This document shows positions 1 through 7,608 of a stretch of 64,000 nt of DNA, one piece after another. Every line of letters begins with the position of its first letter. The first letter of the stretch is position 1. The translations under genes and the position numbers were made by a program. The DNA comes from an uncultured Ruminiclostridium sp. (lineage in GTDB: Bacteria > Bacillota > Clostridia > Oscillospirales > Ruminococcaceae): the NCBI GenBank assembly GCA_947627695.1, contig CANQXF010000005.1, positions 104,987-168,986 on the forward strand. Reading direction: 5' to 3'. The notes beneath the pieces are model-generated. The model worked only from the letters and a program-made list of their open reading frames with translations, did not search any database and was not told the DNA's origin.

Positions 1-327
1 GTTTTCGTCAAATAATTTCTCTGATACCCCGTAAAGAGCGCAGAGACGTTCATTGTAATCTGTGACTTTGATCCCGTATTCCACACGAGGGTCGTCCTTT
101 ATACTGCTGAAATCACCGAGGGCGCTTTCGTCATATATTTTTACGGCGTTTCCCGCCTTCGAATCTATCAGGTAAACCAGCGTCCCGATGTAATCGCCTA
201 TTGCTCCTGTCATAATATTTGCGCAAATCATCATAACGGTAAGCATAAGAACGATGACAATTTCACCGCCTGTATTGCTTTTTAATTCGCTTTTTACCAA
301 CGCGGCGGTTTTCTTTAAATTATCCAT
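1..327 (-). CDS. FtsX-type ABC transporter permease, N-terminal part (runs off the window)
   Basis: The 109 visible codons start at the ATG at 327 (MDNLKKTAALVKSELKSN) and run off the left edge with no stop. A hydrophobic segment (IVIVLMLTVMMICANIM) follows about 20 cytoplasmic residues, as in the first helix of MacB/FtsX-type permeases. The start overlaps the last 8 bases of the upstream permease gene, so the two are translationally coupled and probably form the membrane part of one transporter with the ATPase at 1507-2193. The substrate is unknown. Confidence 0.75.
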   Translation of the reverse strand, partial: MDNLKKTAALVKSELKSNTGGEIVIVLMLTVMMICANIMTGAIGDYIGTLVYLIDSKAGNAVKIYDESALGDFSSIKDDPRVEYGIKVTDYNERLCALYGVSEKLFDEN

Positions 328-1510
328 TATATACCTCCTCGGAGGGCTGAGCCTTTGCCATTTTCAGCATTGGCGGAGCTATGGCTATTGCCGCCACAAA
401 CAGGAATATTACTGCGGAAAAGATGAAATACATATTTTTAAGCTCGTAGTCCAAAAGGCTCCTTGAAAAAATGTCCTCGGTAAGTATCAATACGGCGGAC
501 GCTGCTCCGAAGGAAACGGCTAAGCAGGCGAGGAGCGACAGCGAGAGCAGTCCCAGAACGGGCAGCATACGCATACCGCACAGCTTCAGCACGGAAAGCA
601 TAGGCATCGTGTCCCTGCAAAGCCGTAAGGCGGGATAGTATATGCCGAAAACGGAAAACAAGGCGATAAGCGTTCCCAGAACGCCCATAAATAACGTGTA
701 AGCCATAGTCGGGTCGGCGGGGAGCATATTTTGTTTGTAATGGTCTATTTCTTTTCCCGTGGATCCATATACAGCCTGATTCAGGACGTTATAGGTCTCA
801 TCGGTCATCTTCCTGTCAAAATCCACATTGCCGATTATGTAAAGAACGCCGCCTTTTGTAAAAGCTGAGCTTTCTAAAAAAATCGAGGGGATACGCACAT
901 AATCGTCAAGGGTTATCCCCACAACGGTAAATTCCGTACCGAATAAATTTACCTTTTCCCCCACTTCAACACCAAATCCCTCGGGCAGAACGATAACGCT
1001 GTCACCGTTTTCAAGCTCCTGCCCCGTTATTTCTCGGCCCTGAGCAATATTCTGCTCGGAAAGATAAGGCTCGTCATAATAGATGAAGGTTTTACCATTC
1101 CATGACGTAAACCGCAGTCGTTCATCTCGGTTTTCTTTAAAAAGCGGCATAAATTTTATATTATTTATGCTTTTTGTTTCTGTTTTTATCTCTGCCTTTT
1201 CATATATGATATGTATATCTATGGCGTCTATCTGATTGCTGTTCAGGGAAAAAAGAGAATCTATAATACGTTCGCTTACCGCTATACAGTTTTCGTCCTC
1301 TTCACCGACTCCGCAATAAAAATAATATGTGGTGTTTGCCCTGTCCTCTTCTTCGTTGCTGAAAAGGACGTCGCTTCCCATAACAGATGCGGCAAACAGC
1401 ATAAGAAAAGAGGAGAAAAAGAACATCAGCATAGCGGAAAGGGTGTATTTCCGCTGTTCTCTGCCAAAATGGCTTTGCAAAACGGAGCATAACAAATACA
1501 GATATTTCAT
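320..1510 (-). CDS. FtsX-like ABC transporter permease
   Basis: 396 residues. An N-terminal membrane segment (about 25-45) is followed by a long extracytoplasmic domain of roughly 210 residues and three C-terminal helices (about 265-385), the layout of MacB/FtsX permeases. Its start codon overlaps the stop of the ATPase gene (ATGA) and its end overlaps the next permease gene, so ATPase, permease and second permease are one coupled unit. The family couples ATP hydrolysis in the cytoplasm to movement of the external domain, for export of peptides or antimicrobials or for signalling. The sequence does not show which. Confidence 0.8.
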   Translation of the reverse strand: MKYLYLLCSVLQSHFGREQRKYTLSAMLMFFFSSFLMLFAASVMGSDVLFSNEEEDRANTTYYFYCGVGEEDENCIAVSERIIDSLFSLNSNQIDAIDIHIIYEKAEIKTETKSINNIKFMPLFKENRDERLRFTSWNGKTFIYYDEPYLSEQNIAQGREITGQELENGDSVIVLPEGFGVEVGEKVNLFGTEFTVVGITLDDYVRIPSIFLESSAFTKGGVLYIIGNVDFDRKMTDETYNVLNQAVYGSTGKEIDHYKQNMLPADPTMAYTLFMGVLGTLIALFSVFGIYYPALRLCRDTMPMLSVLKLCGMRMLPVLGLLSLSLLACLAVSFGAASAVLILTEDIFSRSLLDYELKNMYFIFSAVIFLFVAAIAIAPPMLKMAKAQPSEEVYNG

Positions 1511-2193
1511 TGTGCTTTGTCCTCCGCCCCGCCGTCTGTAAGCTGTCCGTCTGAAATATAGTATATCTTATTGCATTTTTTGGCTACCCTCCTGTCATGG
1601 GTGACTATTACCACCGTACGACCCTCACCGTTAAGCTGTCTGAAAAGCTCCATTATATCCTCGGCGGTTTTGCTGTCTAAGGCGGCGGTAGGCTCGTCGG
1701 CAAGGATCACTTCGGGATTTCCCACAATGGCTCTCGCTATGGCGGCTCTCTGCCGCTGACCGCCTGATATCCTGCCTGCGCGTCTGTCTGCCAGCTCGGA
1801 AATTCCAACTCGTTTCAAAGCGTACAAAGCATACTTTTTTATCTTGGCAAAAGGAACGTCCTTGCTTACCAAAAGAGGATAGGAAACGTTTTCCAGCACG
1901 GTTTTGTCTGGGAGGAGCCCTATGCTTTGCAGTACAAAACCCACAAGGCGGTTCCGTATGTCGAAAACGTCAAATCTGTCCAATATTTCGCCGTCAATGG
2001 TATATCTGCCCGTGGTGGCGCGGTCAAGACAGCCTATAATATTAAGCAAAGTGGATTTTCCCGAGCCTGATACTCCCATAAGGGCTATGTAATCACCCTG
2101 ATTTATTGTAAGGCTTACGTCACTCAGAGCCTGAACGGAAAAATCGGTTTTCGGGTTGTAGATCTTGGTTATGTTTTCAAGCTTGATGTTCAC
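1507..2193 (-). CDS. ABC transporter ATP-binding protein (MacB/LolD type)
   Basis: 228 residues, normal length for the family. Walker A is GVSGSGKST (about 40-48), the signature is ISGGQRQRAA and Walker B is VILADEPTAAL, followed by the D-loop and the switch His in IVTHD. It should dimerise on the cytoplasmic side and drive the two FtsX-type permeases encoded immediately downstream, to which it is coupled by a 4-base overlap. A 21-base gap separates it from the membrane protein gene upstream. Confidence 0.9.
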   Translation of the reverse strand: MNIKLENITKIYNPKTDFSVQALSDVSLTINQGDYIALMGVSGSGKSTLLNIIGCLDRATTGRYTIDGEILDRFDVFDIRNRLVGFVLQSIGLLPDKTVLENVSYPLLVSKDVPFAKIKKYALYALKRVGISELADRRAGRISGGQRQRAAIARAIVGNPEVILADEPTAALDSKTAEDIMELFRQLNGEGRTVVIVTHDRRVAKKCNKIYYISDGQLTDGGAEDKAQ

Positions 2194-2214
2194 TGTGCGT
2201 TTCGCTCCTTTCGT

Positions 2215-2808
2215 TTATATTTTCGATTTCTTTTTCTTTATCCGTAGGCATTTTTTAACAATAAACAAAAGCAGACTGCAAAGTAAATATCCGACAATAT
2301 AGCAAATAATGCCGAAATATATCTGCGGCAATCTCACGTAATCCACCAGGCCGCCCCAGAGTCTGTTTTCATAAAGGGGAAACCAAATGAATAACGACGT
2401 GTTTGCAAGGCAGGCGACCAATGCCAACTTTATCTTCCTGTGCCATTCAAAGCCTAACGTATAGGCAAATGAAACGCCTGCCATTGCCAGAACGGGCAGC
2501 CATTCTTCATACAAATACCACTCTAACAGCTCCGGGTCGTTAAAAATATAAATCAAATCATAATTGCTCAGAAGATCCCATTCCGAAATTCCTTTTTCCA
2601 TCATCATACTAAAGCTGATCATAGGAGTGTGATTGGCAACGGGTATGTGGATAAAGAGCTGATTGAAATACCAGAAATATAAAATATTGCCGATCAGAAT
2701 AAACGGTATCTGCCTGCCTTTGATGACCTTCAATTTTAAAAATATTAAAAGAACGATAAGAGCGAGAATGGAAAGGATAATCGTAAGATCTTCCGAGTCC
2801 CAATACAC
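2215..2808 (-). CDS. Five-helix membrane protein of unknown function
   Basis: 197 residues with about five hydrophobic segments (near 8-27, 35-55, 105-122, 128-147 and 165-190) and a basic tail ending KKKKSKI. I do not recognise a family. The start is a GTG at 2808, chosen because AAAGGAG lies 10 bases upstream; a nearer ATG is in another frame and gives only a short peptide. It sits between the sigma/anti-sigma pair and the ABC transporter on the same strand, so it may belong to the same regulon. Confidence 0.65.
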   Translation of the reverse strand: MYWDSEDLTIILSILALIVLLIFLKLKVIKGRQIPFILIGNILYFWYFNQLFIHIPVANHTPMISFSMMMEKGISEWDLLSNYDLIYIFNDPELLEWYLYEEWLPVLAMAGVSFAYTLGFEWHRKIKLALVACLANTSLFIWFPLYENRLWGGLVDYVRLPQIYFGIICYIVGYLLCSLLLFIVKKCLRIKKKKSKI

Positions 2809-2925
2809 TTGTTCATCACTCCTTTATCGGCGGTGTATTTTGTAATGCTGTGACTGTGATCAATTTTCTCACTTTGTAAAGGAAACAACGGTATATGACA
2901 AAACGTGAAGCTTTTCCGATATTTT

Positions 2926-3609
2926 TTATTGTTCTGCTTTTTGTACAGAATTACATATTGCAATTATTTCATTTTGACTAAATTCCTTGCTTGCAACGAA
3001 CTCGATAAAATAATCGCCGTTATCAAAAAGAACGTAATGCGAACCGTTATGCTCCTGAAAATACATTCCCTCACAGCCGTTTACGTCAATTGCATAAGGC
3101 GCCTGCAAAAAGCTCTCGGTGTTTAATCTTTTTCCCTGAACAGAACCCTTTGTCATCTGACAAAAACGAAATTCTTTTTCTGCATTGTACAAATCAGTAT
3201 AGAGAATTTCAACTATATGCTCTTCGTCCAGCATTATCTCATAGCTATACCCGCTAAGGTCCGCCCCTATCTCATATCTTTCCTCCAGAGTCAGGGGCGC
3301 ATCTGAAATATCTGTCGTTTTGATGAGCGAATATGTATCGTACGATTCAACTTTAAAGCTGCTGTGGCTTATTGCCGCATACGCAGCCGTCGACAGCGAC
3401 GCAAGGATAACAACTAAAAAAGCAAGCTGGACGAGTTTTTTCAGCGGAACGCTATGTCCATAAAATACAGTTCTGCCGTCCATACTTTTTATAAGCCGAT
3501 TGGCTTTTCTTTCAAAGCTTCTGGAAAATTCACAGCTTTCCGTATCCTTTTCGTATTCTTCAAGCTGACGGTTCATCGCGTTTTCCAACGCCGTTTTAAG
3601 TTCATTCAT
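2926..3609 (-). CDS. Putative membrane-anchored anti-sigma factor (DUF4367-like)
   Basis: 227 residues: a charged cytoplasmic N-terminus of about 70 residues, one membrane helix (LVQLAFLVVILASLSTAAYAA) and an external domain of about 135 residues ending in a DUF4367-like region (EGMYFQEHNGSHYVLF). Its start overlaps the end of the sigma factor gene by 8 bases. The usual arrangement is that the cytoplasmic part holds the sigma factor until an external signal arrives. That role is inferred from context and layout; no zinc-type anti-sigma HxxxCxxC motif is visible. Confidence 0.65.
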   Translation of the reverse strand: MNELKTALENAMNRQLEEYEKDTESCEFSRSFERKANRLIKSMDGRTVFYGHSVPLKKLVQLAFLVVILASLSTAAYAAISHSSFKVESYDTYSLIKTTDISDAPLTLEERYEIGADLSGYSYEIMLDEEHIVEILYTDLYNAEKEFRFCQMTKGSVQGKRLNTESFLQAPYAIDVNGCEGMYFQEHNGSHYVLFDNGDYFIEFVASKEFSQNEIIAICNSVQKAEQ

Positions 3610-4153
3610 ATCCGTTCTCCTTCAAAATAGCCGCCAGCTTTGCTCTCCCGCGCCTCAGCCGCTTTTTTGCGTTTTCATAGCTTATGCCCAGCAGCTTTGC
3701 CGCTTCTTTTAAACTGTTATCCATATATGAGGTCAGGTATATTATGTCGAAATAATTTGGCGGAAGCTGCTGTAAAGCCTTTTCAAGCTGCTCTGCGCTG
3801 TATTTTTTATCTAACTCTTCGTCAGGGAGAGGGCTTTTATCCGAAGCTTCAAGCTCCTCAATATCTATGTCGGCTTCATAACGGCGGATTATCCTTTTCA
3901 GCATATTGTAAGACGCGTTCCTGACAATAATAACCACGAAAGCCTTAGTCCGGGGACAATTTATTTCGGATATTTTTGAAAAATTCTTTGCGATACTGAT
4001 AAAGGCGTCCTGTAATGCGTCCTCGGCGTCCTGCTGATTTTTCAGTATATCAAAAGCTACCTTGTACATAAGGTTCCTGTATGCGTAATACAGTTCTTCA
4101 AATCGCTTTTTGTCCTCGTTTGCGCAGATGTATCCCAACGCTGCCGCAAGCAT
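3602..4153 (-). CDS. ECF-family RNA polymerase sigma factor
   Basis: 183 residues from the ATG at 4153, which has AAGGAGG 6 bases upstream. The open frame runs further upstream but that part is a decayed duplicate (see the pseudogene). Region 2 is seen in YYAYRNLMYKVAFDIL and DAEDALQDAFISIAKNF, and region 4 in LPPNYFDIIYLTSYMDN, then an HTH (LKEAAKLLGISYENAKKRLRRGRAKL). It is paired with the membrane protein at 2926-3609 and heads a group that includes an ABC transporter, suggesting a surface-stress response. Confidence 0.9.
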   Translation of the reverse strand: MLAAALGYICANEDKKRFEELYYAYRNLMYKVAFDILKNQQDAEDALQDAFISIAKNFSKISEINCPRTKAFVVIIVRNASYNMLKRIIRRYEADIDIEELEASDKSPLPDEELDKKYSAEQLEKALQQLPPNYFDIIYLTSYMDNSLKEAAKLLGISYENAKKRLRRGRAKLAAILKENGYE

Positions 4154-4217
4154 ACGAACGCCTCCTTTTTTGTTGATGGCGGAAAGAACGCTTTCCGCAG
4201 AGCTTATCGTTAAATGA

Positions 4218-4248
4218 ATTATAGCATAATTGCAGGGGGAGTTGTCAA
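4218..4248 (-). promoter_or_regulatory. Promoter of the sigma factor gene
   Basis: Minus strand: TTGACA (4248-4243), a 19-base spacer, then TGCTATAAT with the TATAAT at 4223-4218. The long spacer is offset by the extended -10 TGn. It fires toward the sigma factor start at 4153 and lies at the edge of the sigma-gene remnant. Confidence 0.6.
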
Positions 4249-4254
4249 TATATT

Positions 4255-4384
4255 CTGATAATAATAACAACGAAAGACTTGGTTTGGGGACACTTTTTTC
4301 GGATTTTTTTGAAAAATTTTTTGGGGTGATGATAAGGGCGGACTGCTGTTTTTGCAGTATATCAAGGGCTGACTTGTATATCAA
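4255..4384 (-). pseudogene. Truncated duplicate of the ECF sigma factor gene
   Basis: Read on the minus strand this stretch encodes LIYKSALDILQKQQSA followed by KNFSKKSEKSVPKPSLSLLLLS, matching LMYKVAFDILKNQQDA and KNFSKISEINCPRTKAFVVIIV of the intact sigma factor next door, with about 18 bases deleted between the two blocks. The match is also plain at DNA level. It covers only part of region 2; the 5' end is cut off exactly where the 52-bp repeat begins and the 3' end fades just before the sigma promoter. It is a dead partial paralogue or a duplication scar. Confidence 0.75.
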
Positions 4385-4435
4385 TTAAAACTGCATAACA
4401 TAAAAACACGCTCCCGTGAATTGGGAGCGTGTTGA
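4384..4435. repeat. 52-bp direct repeat with hairpin, copy 1 (downstream of cas3)
   Basis: This block is identical base for base to 10918-10969. It holds an 11-bp stem (ACACGCTCCC with GGGAGCGTGTT) around a GTGAATT loop. Read on the minus strand the stem is followed by TTTTTATG, so it can act as the intrinsic terminator of the cas operon, whose last gene stops about 100 bases upstream. About 17 identical bases beyond the T-run show that the repeat is more than a terminator. The stem resembles that of type I-C CRISPR repeats (see findings). Confidence 0.85.
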
Positions 4436-4531
4436 GGCGAGTCGGTTGATGTGGTGTTTGAAAAAAAACAGATTTCCCTGTAGTCGAGAGCTATGAAGTT
4501 ACCGCCGATTATGCCCGAGCTGCAGTCCGCC

Positions 4532-6739
4532 TCAAGCATTCAGAAAACCCGTTTCAAATCTCCGCTTATCAAGCACGCCGCGCATATATCCCAGAAAATC
4601 ATCATAGCCAAGCGTCCAGCGGTATACTTCGGGTATGATCTCGGATAATTCATACTTTGCTGCTCTGCTGCGGCGTATGGTCACGGAGCATTCTTGGATC
4701 ATGCGCGGACCTCCGCCGCCGCGAGCGATCATATCGGCGATATGATCATCTGTTACAGCAATTACAGCGTCGTTTTCAATAGGCTCAAATTCTTCGTCCA
4801 TACTTTTGAAGCTCATATCTTCTTCAAGGCTGATAAAATGCTTGATATGTCTTAACGTCACACCGCCCTCAATAGTTATTTCATCTTCAAGAGAGCTTGT
4901 GCTGAGTTCGGGATTTATCTTGACCCCGTTTTTTAAATACCTTTCAAGCACCAAAGCAGAATATTTCAGGTTTTTATTCTGAGTGAGCATTTCATCATCA
5001 GCAAACGAAAAGCTCCACATTTCTGCGCTATCGCACTTACCGTCACGGTTTACTCTGCCTGCCGCCTGCAAAAGCGAGAGTAGCGAAGAGTTTTCGCGAA
5101 AGCCCGTTCTGAACGAAAAATCCATGCCTGCCTCAACACATGAGGTCGCCACCAGTGTCCAGTTTGTGTCGTTTTTGTCATTCTTCAAACGCGTCATTAT
5201 GTGATTTAAAGCTGAAGCTCTGTCCTTTGGGGTAAGAGCTGTTGACAAATGCTCTACGCATTGCCGCCCGTATTCAGTGCAAATATCATTTGCTATCACC
5301 GCCGCCGACTGCACCGTGTTGACAATCAAAAGGCGCGGTCCTGCGCTTTCCTGCACGATCTTTATAAGTTCACCGCGGGAAAGCGCGTTTGGCAAAGTGC
5401 GAAACGTCACTCTTCCCGCCTCGTAATCGGCAAGCTTTTTATGCAATTCACTGTCCGTCAGCTCCGCTATCTCAGGGTGCGGCAATTTAAGGGAATATAA
5501 GCTTCTGAGTTCCCAAAACCGAACAAGCGAACCCGATGCCAACACCCATCTGCAATTCCAGTCTTCGGCGAGGGTATTCATCCACTGCCACGCCAGCGGC
5601 ATCAGTTTTATCGGCAGCGAGCAGTGCGCCTCATCAAGAAAAATCACACTTCCGGGCAGTTCGTGAAGTCGTCTCAGGGCGGACGGCTTTGAAGATGAAA
5701 GCGTTCCGAAAAATGCCGCCGCAGTTGTCACAATAATAGGTGCGCGCCAAAGAGAGGTCAGGTGACGGGTTTCTTTGCTCTGAAAATCCGCACGAAAATG
5801 CAGCTCAGCCACAACATCTTCGGGATTTTCGTCTGGCAGTATCAACGCTTTTCTGTACACGTTTACCGATTGTTGTATGATGTTTGTAAACGGCAGGATC
5901 ACGAATATTCTCCGCGCATTATTCTCTATCGCCTGCCTTAAAAGATTAGCCATAACAGCGGTGGTTTTCCCTGAGCCTACGGGGCTGTCGCAAACAGAAA
6001 ACGGTGTGTCCACACTTATATTGCGGCACACATTGTACATTTCCCGGCGAAGTCTGTTGCGAGAGTCATTGCGGTCATTACCGCCGAGGAAATTAACATA
6101 CCTATCGAGCGCTTCAAGACGTTCTTTCGCTCTTAGCGGAGGTATGTTGTTTTCATTTACTGTGTTTCCGTAAACTGCCGCCGTGTCTGAATGGTCTGCG
6201 TCGGCAAGACAAGACAATGCCATTCGTAAAAACATAGGGTTTCCGTTAACGCGAGGTTCAGGTTTAGCGGTTTCATTCGGGCAAAGAGTTTTGTGCGTCA
6301 AGAGAAGTTCGGGAAGAGATTTTTCAGCAGCTTTGCGCACGTCAGCTTTATTGTCACGAAAAATCAGATTTCCACGGCTTTGCTCTGCGGATATATCGGG
6401 AAGTCCCCTGTGATGGGAATAAACCGCAAGTGCGGAATACATCGCACCATTTGAAAGCAATTCTGCGCATCCCGCATCAACGTGATTTATAGGAAGACGT
6501 GCGTGTTTTTCATCATTCGTGTGAAGCACCGCTTGATTTTCTCCGAGAAGCTTGCCAAGGTCATGGAGCGCGGCTGCGTTTCTCACGATACATTCAAGCT
6601 CGCCGCTGAATTTCTTCGAGTATTCCTCCGCTTTAGCGGCATAACCGGCGGCGGTTTCGGTGACTGCAGTTATATGTGCTTGATATGACTGTGCCTTAAA
6701 TCCGTCCTTTTCACTGTGAGCAAGGTATTTTTCTTTCAT
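4532..6739 (-). CDS. cas3: Type I-C CRISPR-associated helicase-nuclease Cas3
   Basis: 735 residues. An N-terminal HD nuclease domain carries AALHDLGK (His59-Asp60) and a later conserved His region (LPINHVDAG). The SF2 helicase follows: Walker A PVGSGKTT, DEAH box FLDEAHCSLP, motif V TSCVEAGMDFS and motif VI QAAGRVNRDG. Cas3 is recruited to Cascade-bound DNA, unwinds it and degrades it. All key motifs look intact. It is the last gene of the operon and its start overlaps the end of cas7 by 4 bases. In most I-C loci cas3 comes first, so the gene order is unusual. Confidence 0.93.
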   Translation of the reverse strand: MKEKYLAHSEKDGFKAQSYQAHITAVTETAAGYAAKAEEYSKKFSGELECIVRNAAALHDLGKLLGENQAVLHTNDEKHARLPINHVDAGCAELLSNGAMYSALAVYSHHRGLPDISAEQSRGNLIFRDNKADVRKAAEKSLPELLLTHKTLCPNETAKPEPRVNGNPMFLRMALSCLADADHSDTAAVYGNTVNENNIPPLRAKERLEALDRYVNFLGGNDRNDSRNRLRREMYNVCRNISVDTPFSVCDSPVGSGKTTAVMANLLRQAIENNARRIFVILPFTNIIQQSVNVYRKALILPDENPEDVVAELHFRADFQSKETRHLTSLWRAPIIVTTAAAFFGTLSSSKPSALRRLHELPGSVIFLDEAHCSLPIKLMPLAWQWMNTLAEDWNCRWVLASGSLVRFWELRSLYSLKLPHPEIAELTDSELHKKLADYEAGRVTFRTLPNALSRGELIKIVQESAGPRLLIVNTVQSAAVIANDICTEYGRQCVEHLSTALTPKDRASALNHIMTRLKNDKNDTNWTLVATSCVEAGMDFSFRTGFRENSSLLSLLQAAGRVNRDGKCDSAEMWSFSFADDEMLTQNKNLKYSALVLERYLKNGVKINPELSTSSLEDEITIEGGVTLRHIKHFISLEEDMSFKSMDEEFEPIENDAVIAVTDDHIADMIARGGGGPRMIQECSVTIRRSRAAKYELSEIIPEVYRWTLGYDDFLGYMRGVLDKRRFETGFLNA

Positions 6740-7608
6740 CTTACTGTAAGGTCAACGCAGCTCTCAACACGGCTCAGCAAATTTTCAGGGAGAGCAGTCA
6801 CATCCTCATAATCGCTCCATGAAGTTGAAGGCTCTTTCGGATCGCCGAGTTTTTTCGGTGTAAGCGCCTCTATAAGCAAATGTTCAGGGCAGCTTCCAAG
6901 CAAGTTTTTATGCTCTATATACCATGCGTGACGTATGCGTACATCGGGGCGAATAGCAGATCGGTTCATATCGTAAGCATACGGAATAAGCAGCTTTAAC
7001 AGTTCAATGTCGTCCGCTGTACAGCCTGTTTTATGGGCAAAATTCGGATTTACAAAGAAACTCATTGTATATACTCCATGTTCTGCCACTCTGAAAGCAA
7101 GCGGCGCCATACCCGAATTTTTACCCTCCTGAACACCTGCTTTATTGGTATTAGATTCACGAAGAATGTTTATCGGGGCAAGCGAAACACCAACGCCGAA
7201 CTGGACAACACCGCTTTTTATAAATCCTTTATCGCTTTCACCTTCAAGGAATGTATTTCCGAAAACGCGAGCGTCCCAGTATTTGCTTACAAATTCGCTT
7301 TCCATGAATTTAGAAGGGTCGTTTCCCATTTCGTTTTTTATTGTTTTACGGTCGCGTCCGCGCTGTTCAAGAATATTATAGCGACTTTCGTTGTTCAAAA
7401 ACTTCTCAGGGAGCGACTTGAAGAACGGCGAGCTGTGATCCTCCAAAAGGTCGCGAAGTTTTCGCTTGAACGACACAGGCGAGATCTCTCCGCAGCCGCT
7501 GCTGTCTCGCTGGCGCGGGTCGCTTTCGCGATCGGGGTCACCGTTAGGGTTTGAGTTTACTGTTTCAATTACAAGCTGTCCTGTTGCTCTTTTTATTTCA
7601 TTATTCAT
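6736..7608 (-). CDS. cas7c: Type I-C Cascade backbone protein Cas7 (Csd2)
   Basis: 290 residues, with the typical Csd2 start (GQLVIETVNSNPNGDPDRES) and later WDARVFGN and GVYTMSFFVNPNFA regions. Cas7 subunits polymerise along the crRNA to form the Cascade spine. It lies between cas8c (8-base overlap) and cas3 (4-base overlap), so the four genes are tightly coupled. The length is normal and no motif is obviously lost. Confidence 0.93.
   Translation of the reverse strand: MNNEIKRATGQLVIETVNSNPNGDPDRESDPRQRDSSGCGEISPVSFKRKLRDLLEDHSSPFFKSLPEKFLNNESRYNILEQRGRDRKTIKNEMGNDPSKFMESEFVSKYWDARVFGNTFLEGESDKGFIKSGVVQFGVGVSLAPINILRESNTNKAGVQEGKNSGMAPLAFRVAEHGVYTMSFFVNPNFAHKTGCTADDIELLKLLIPYAYDMNRSAIRPDVRIRHAWYIEHKNLLGSCPEHLLIEALTPKKLGDPKEPSTSWSDYEDVTALPENLLSRVESCVDLTVR

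Noticed and set aside
4154..4384. A longer sigma factor starting near 4384
   Set aside because: The frame is open, but the extra part duplicates a piece of the sigma factor itself, contains the promoter, and the ATG at 4153 has a perfect ribosome binding site.
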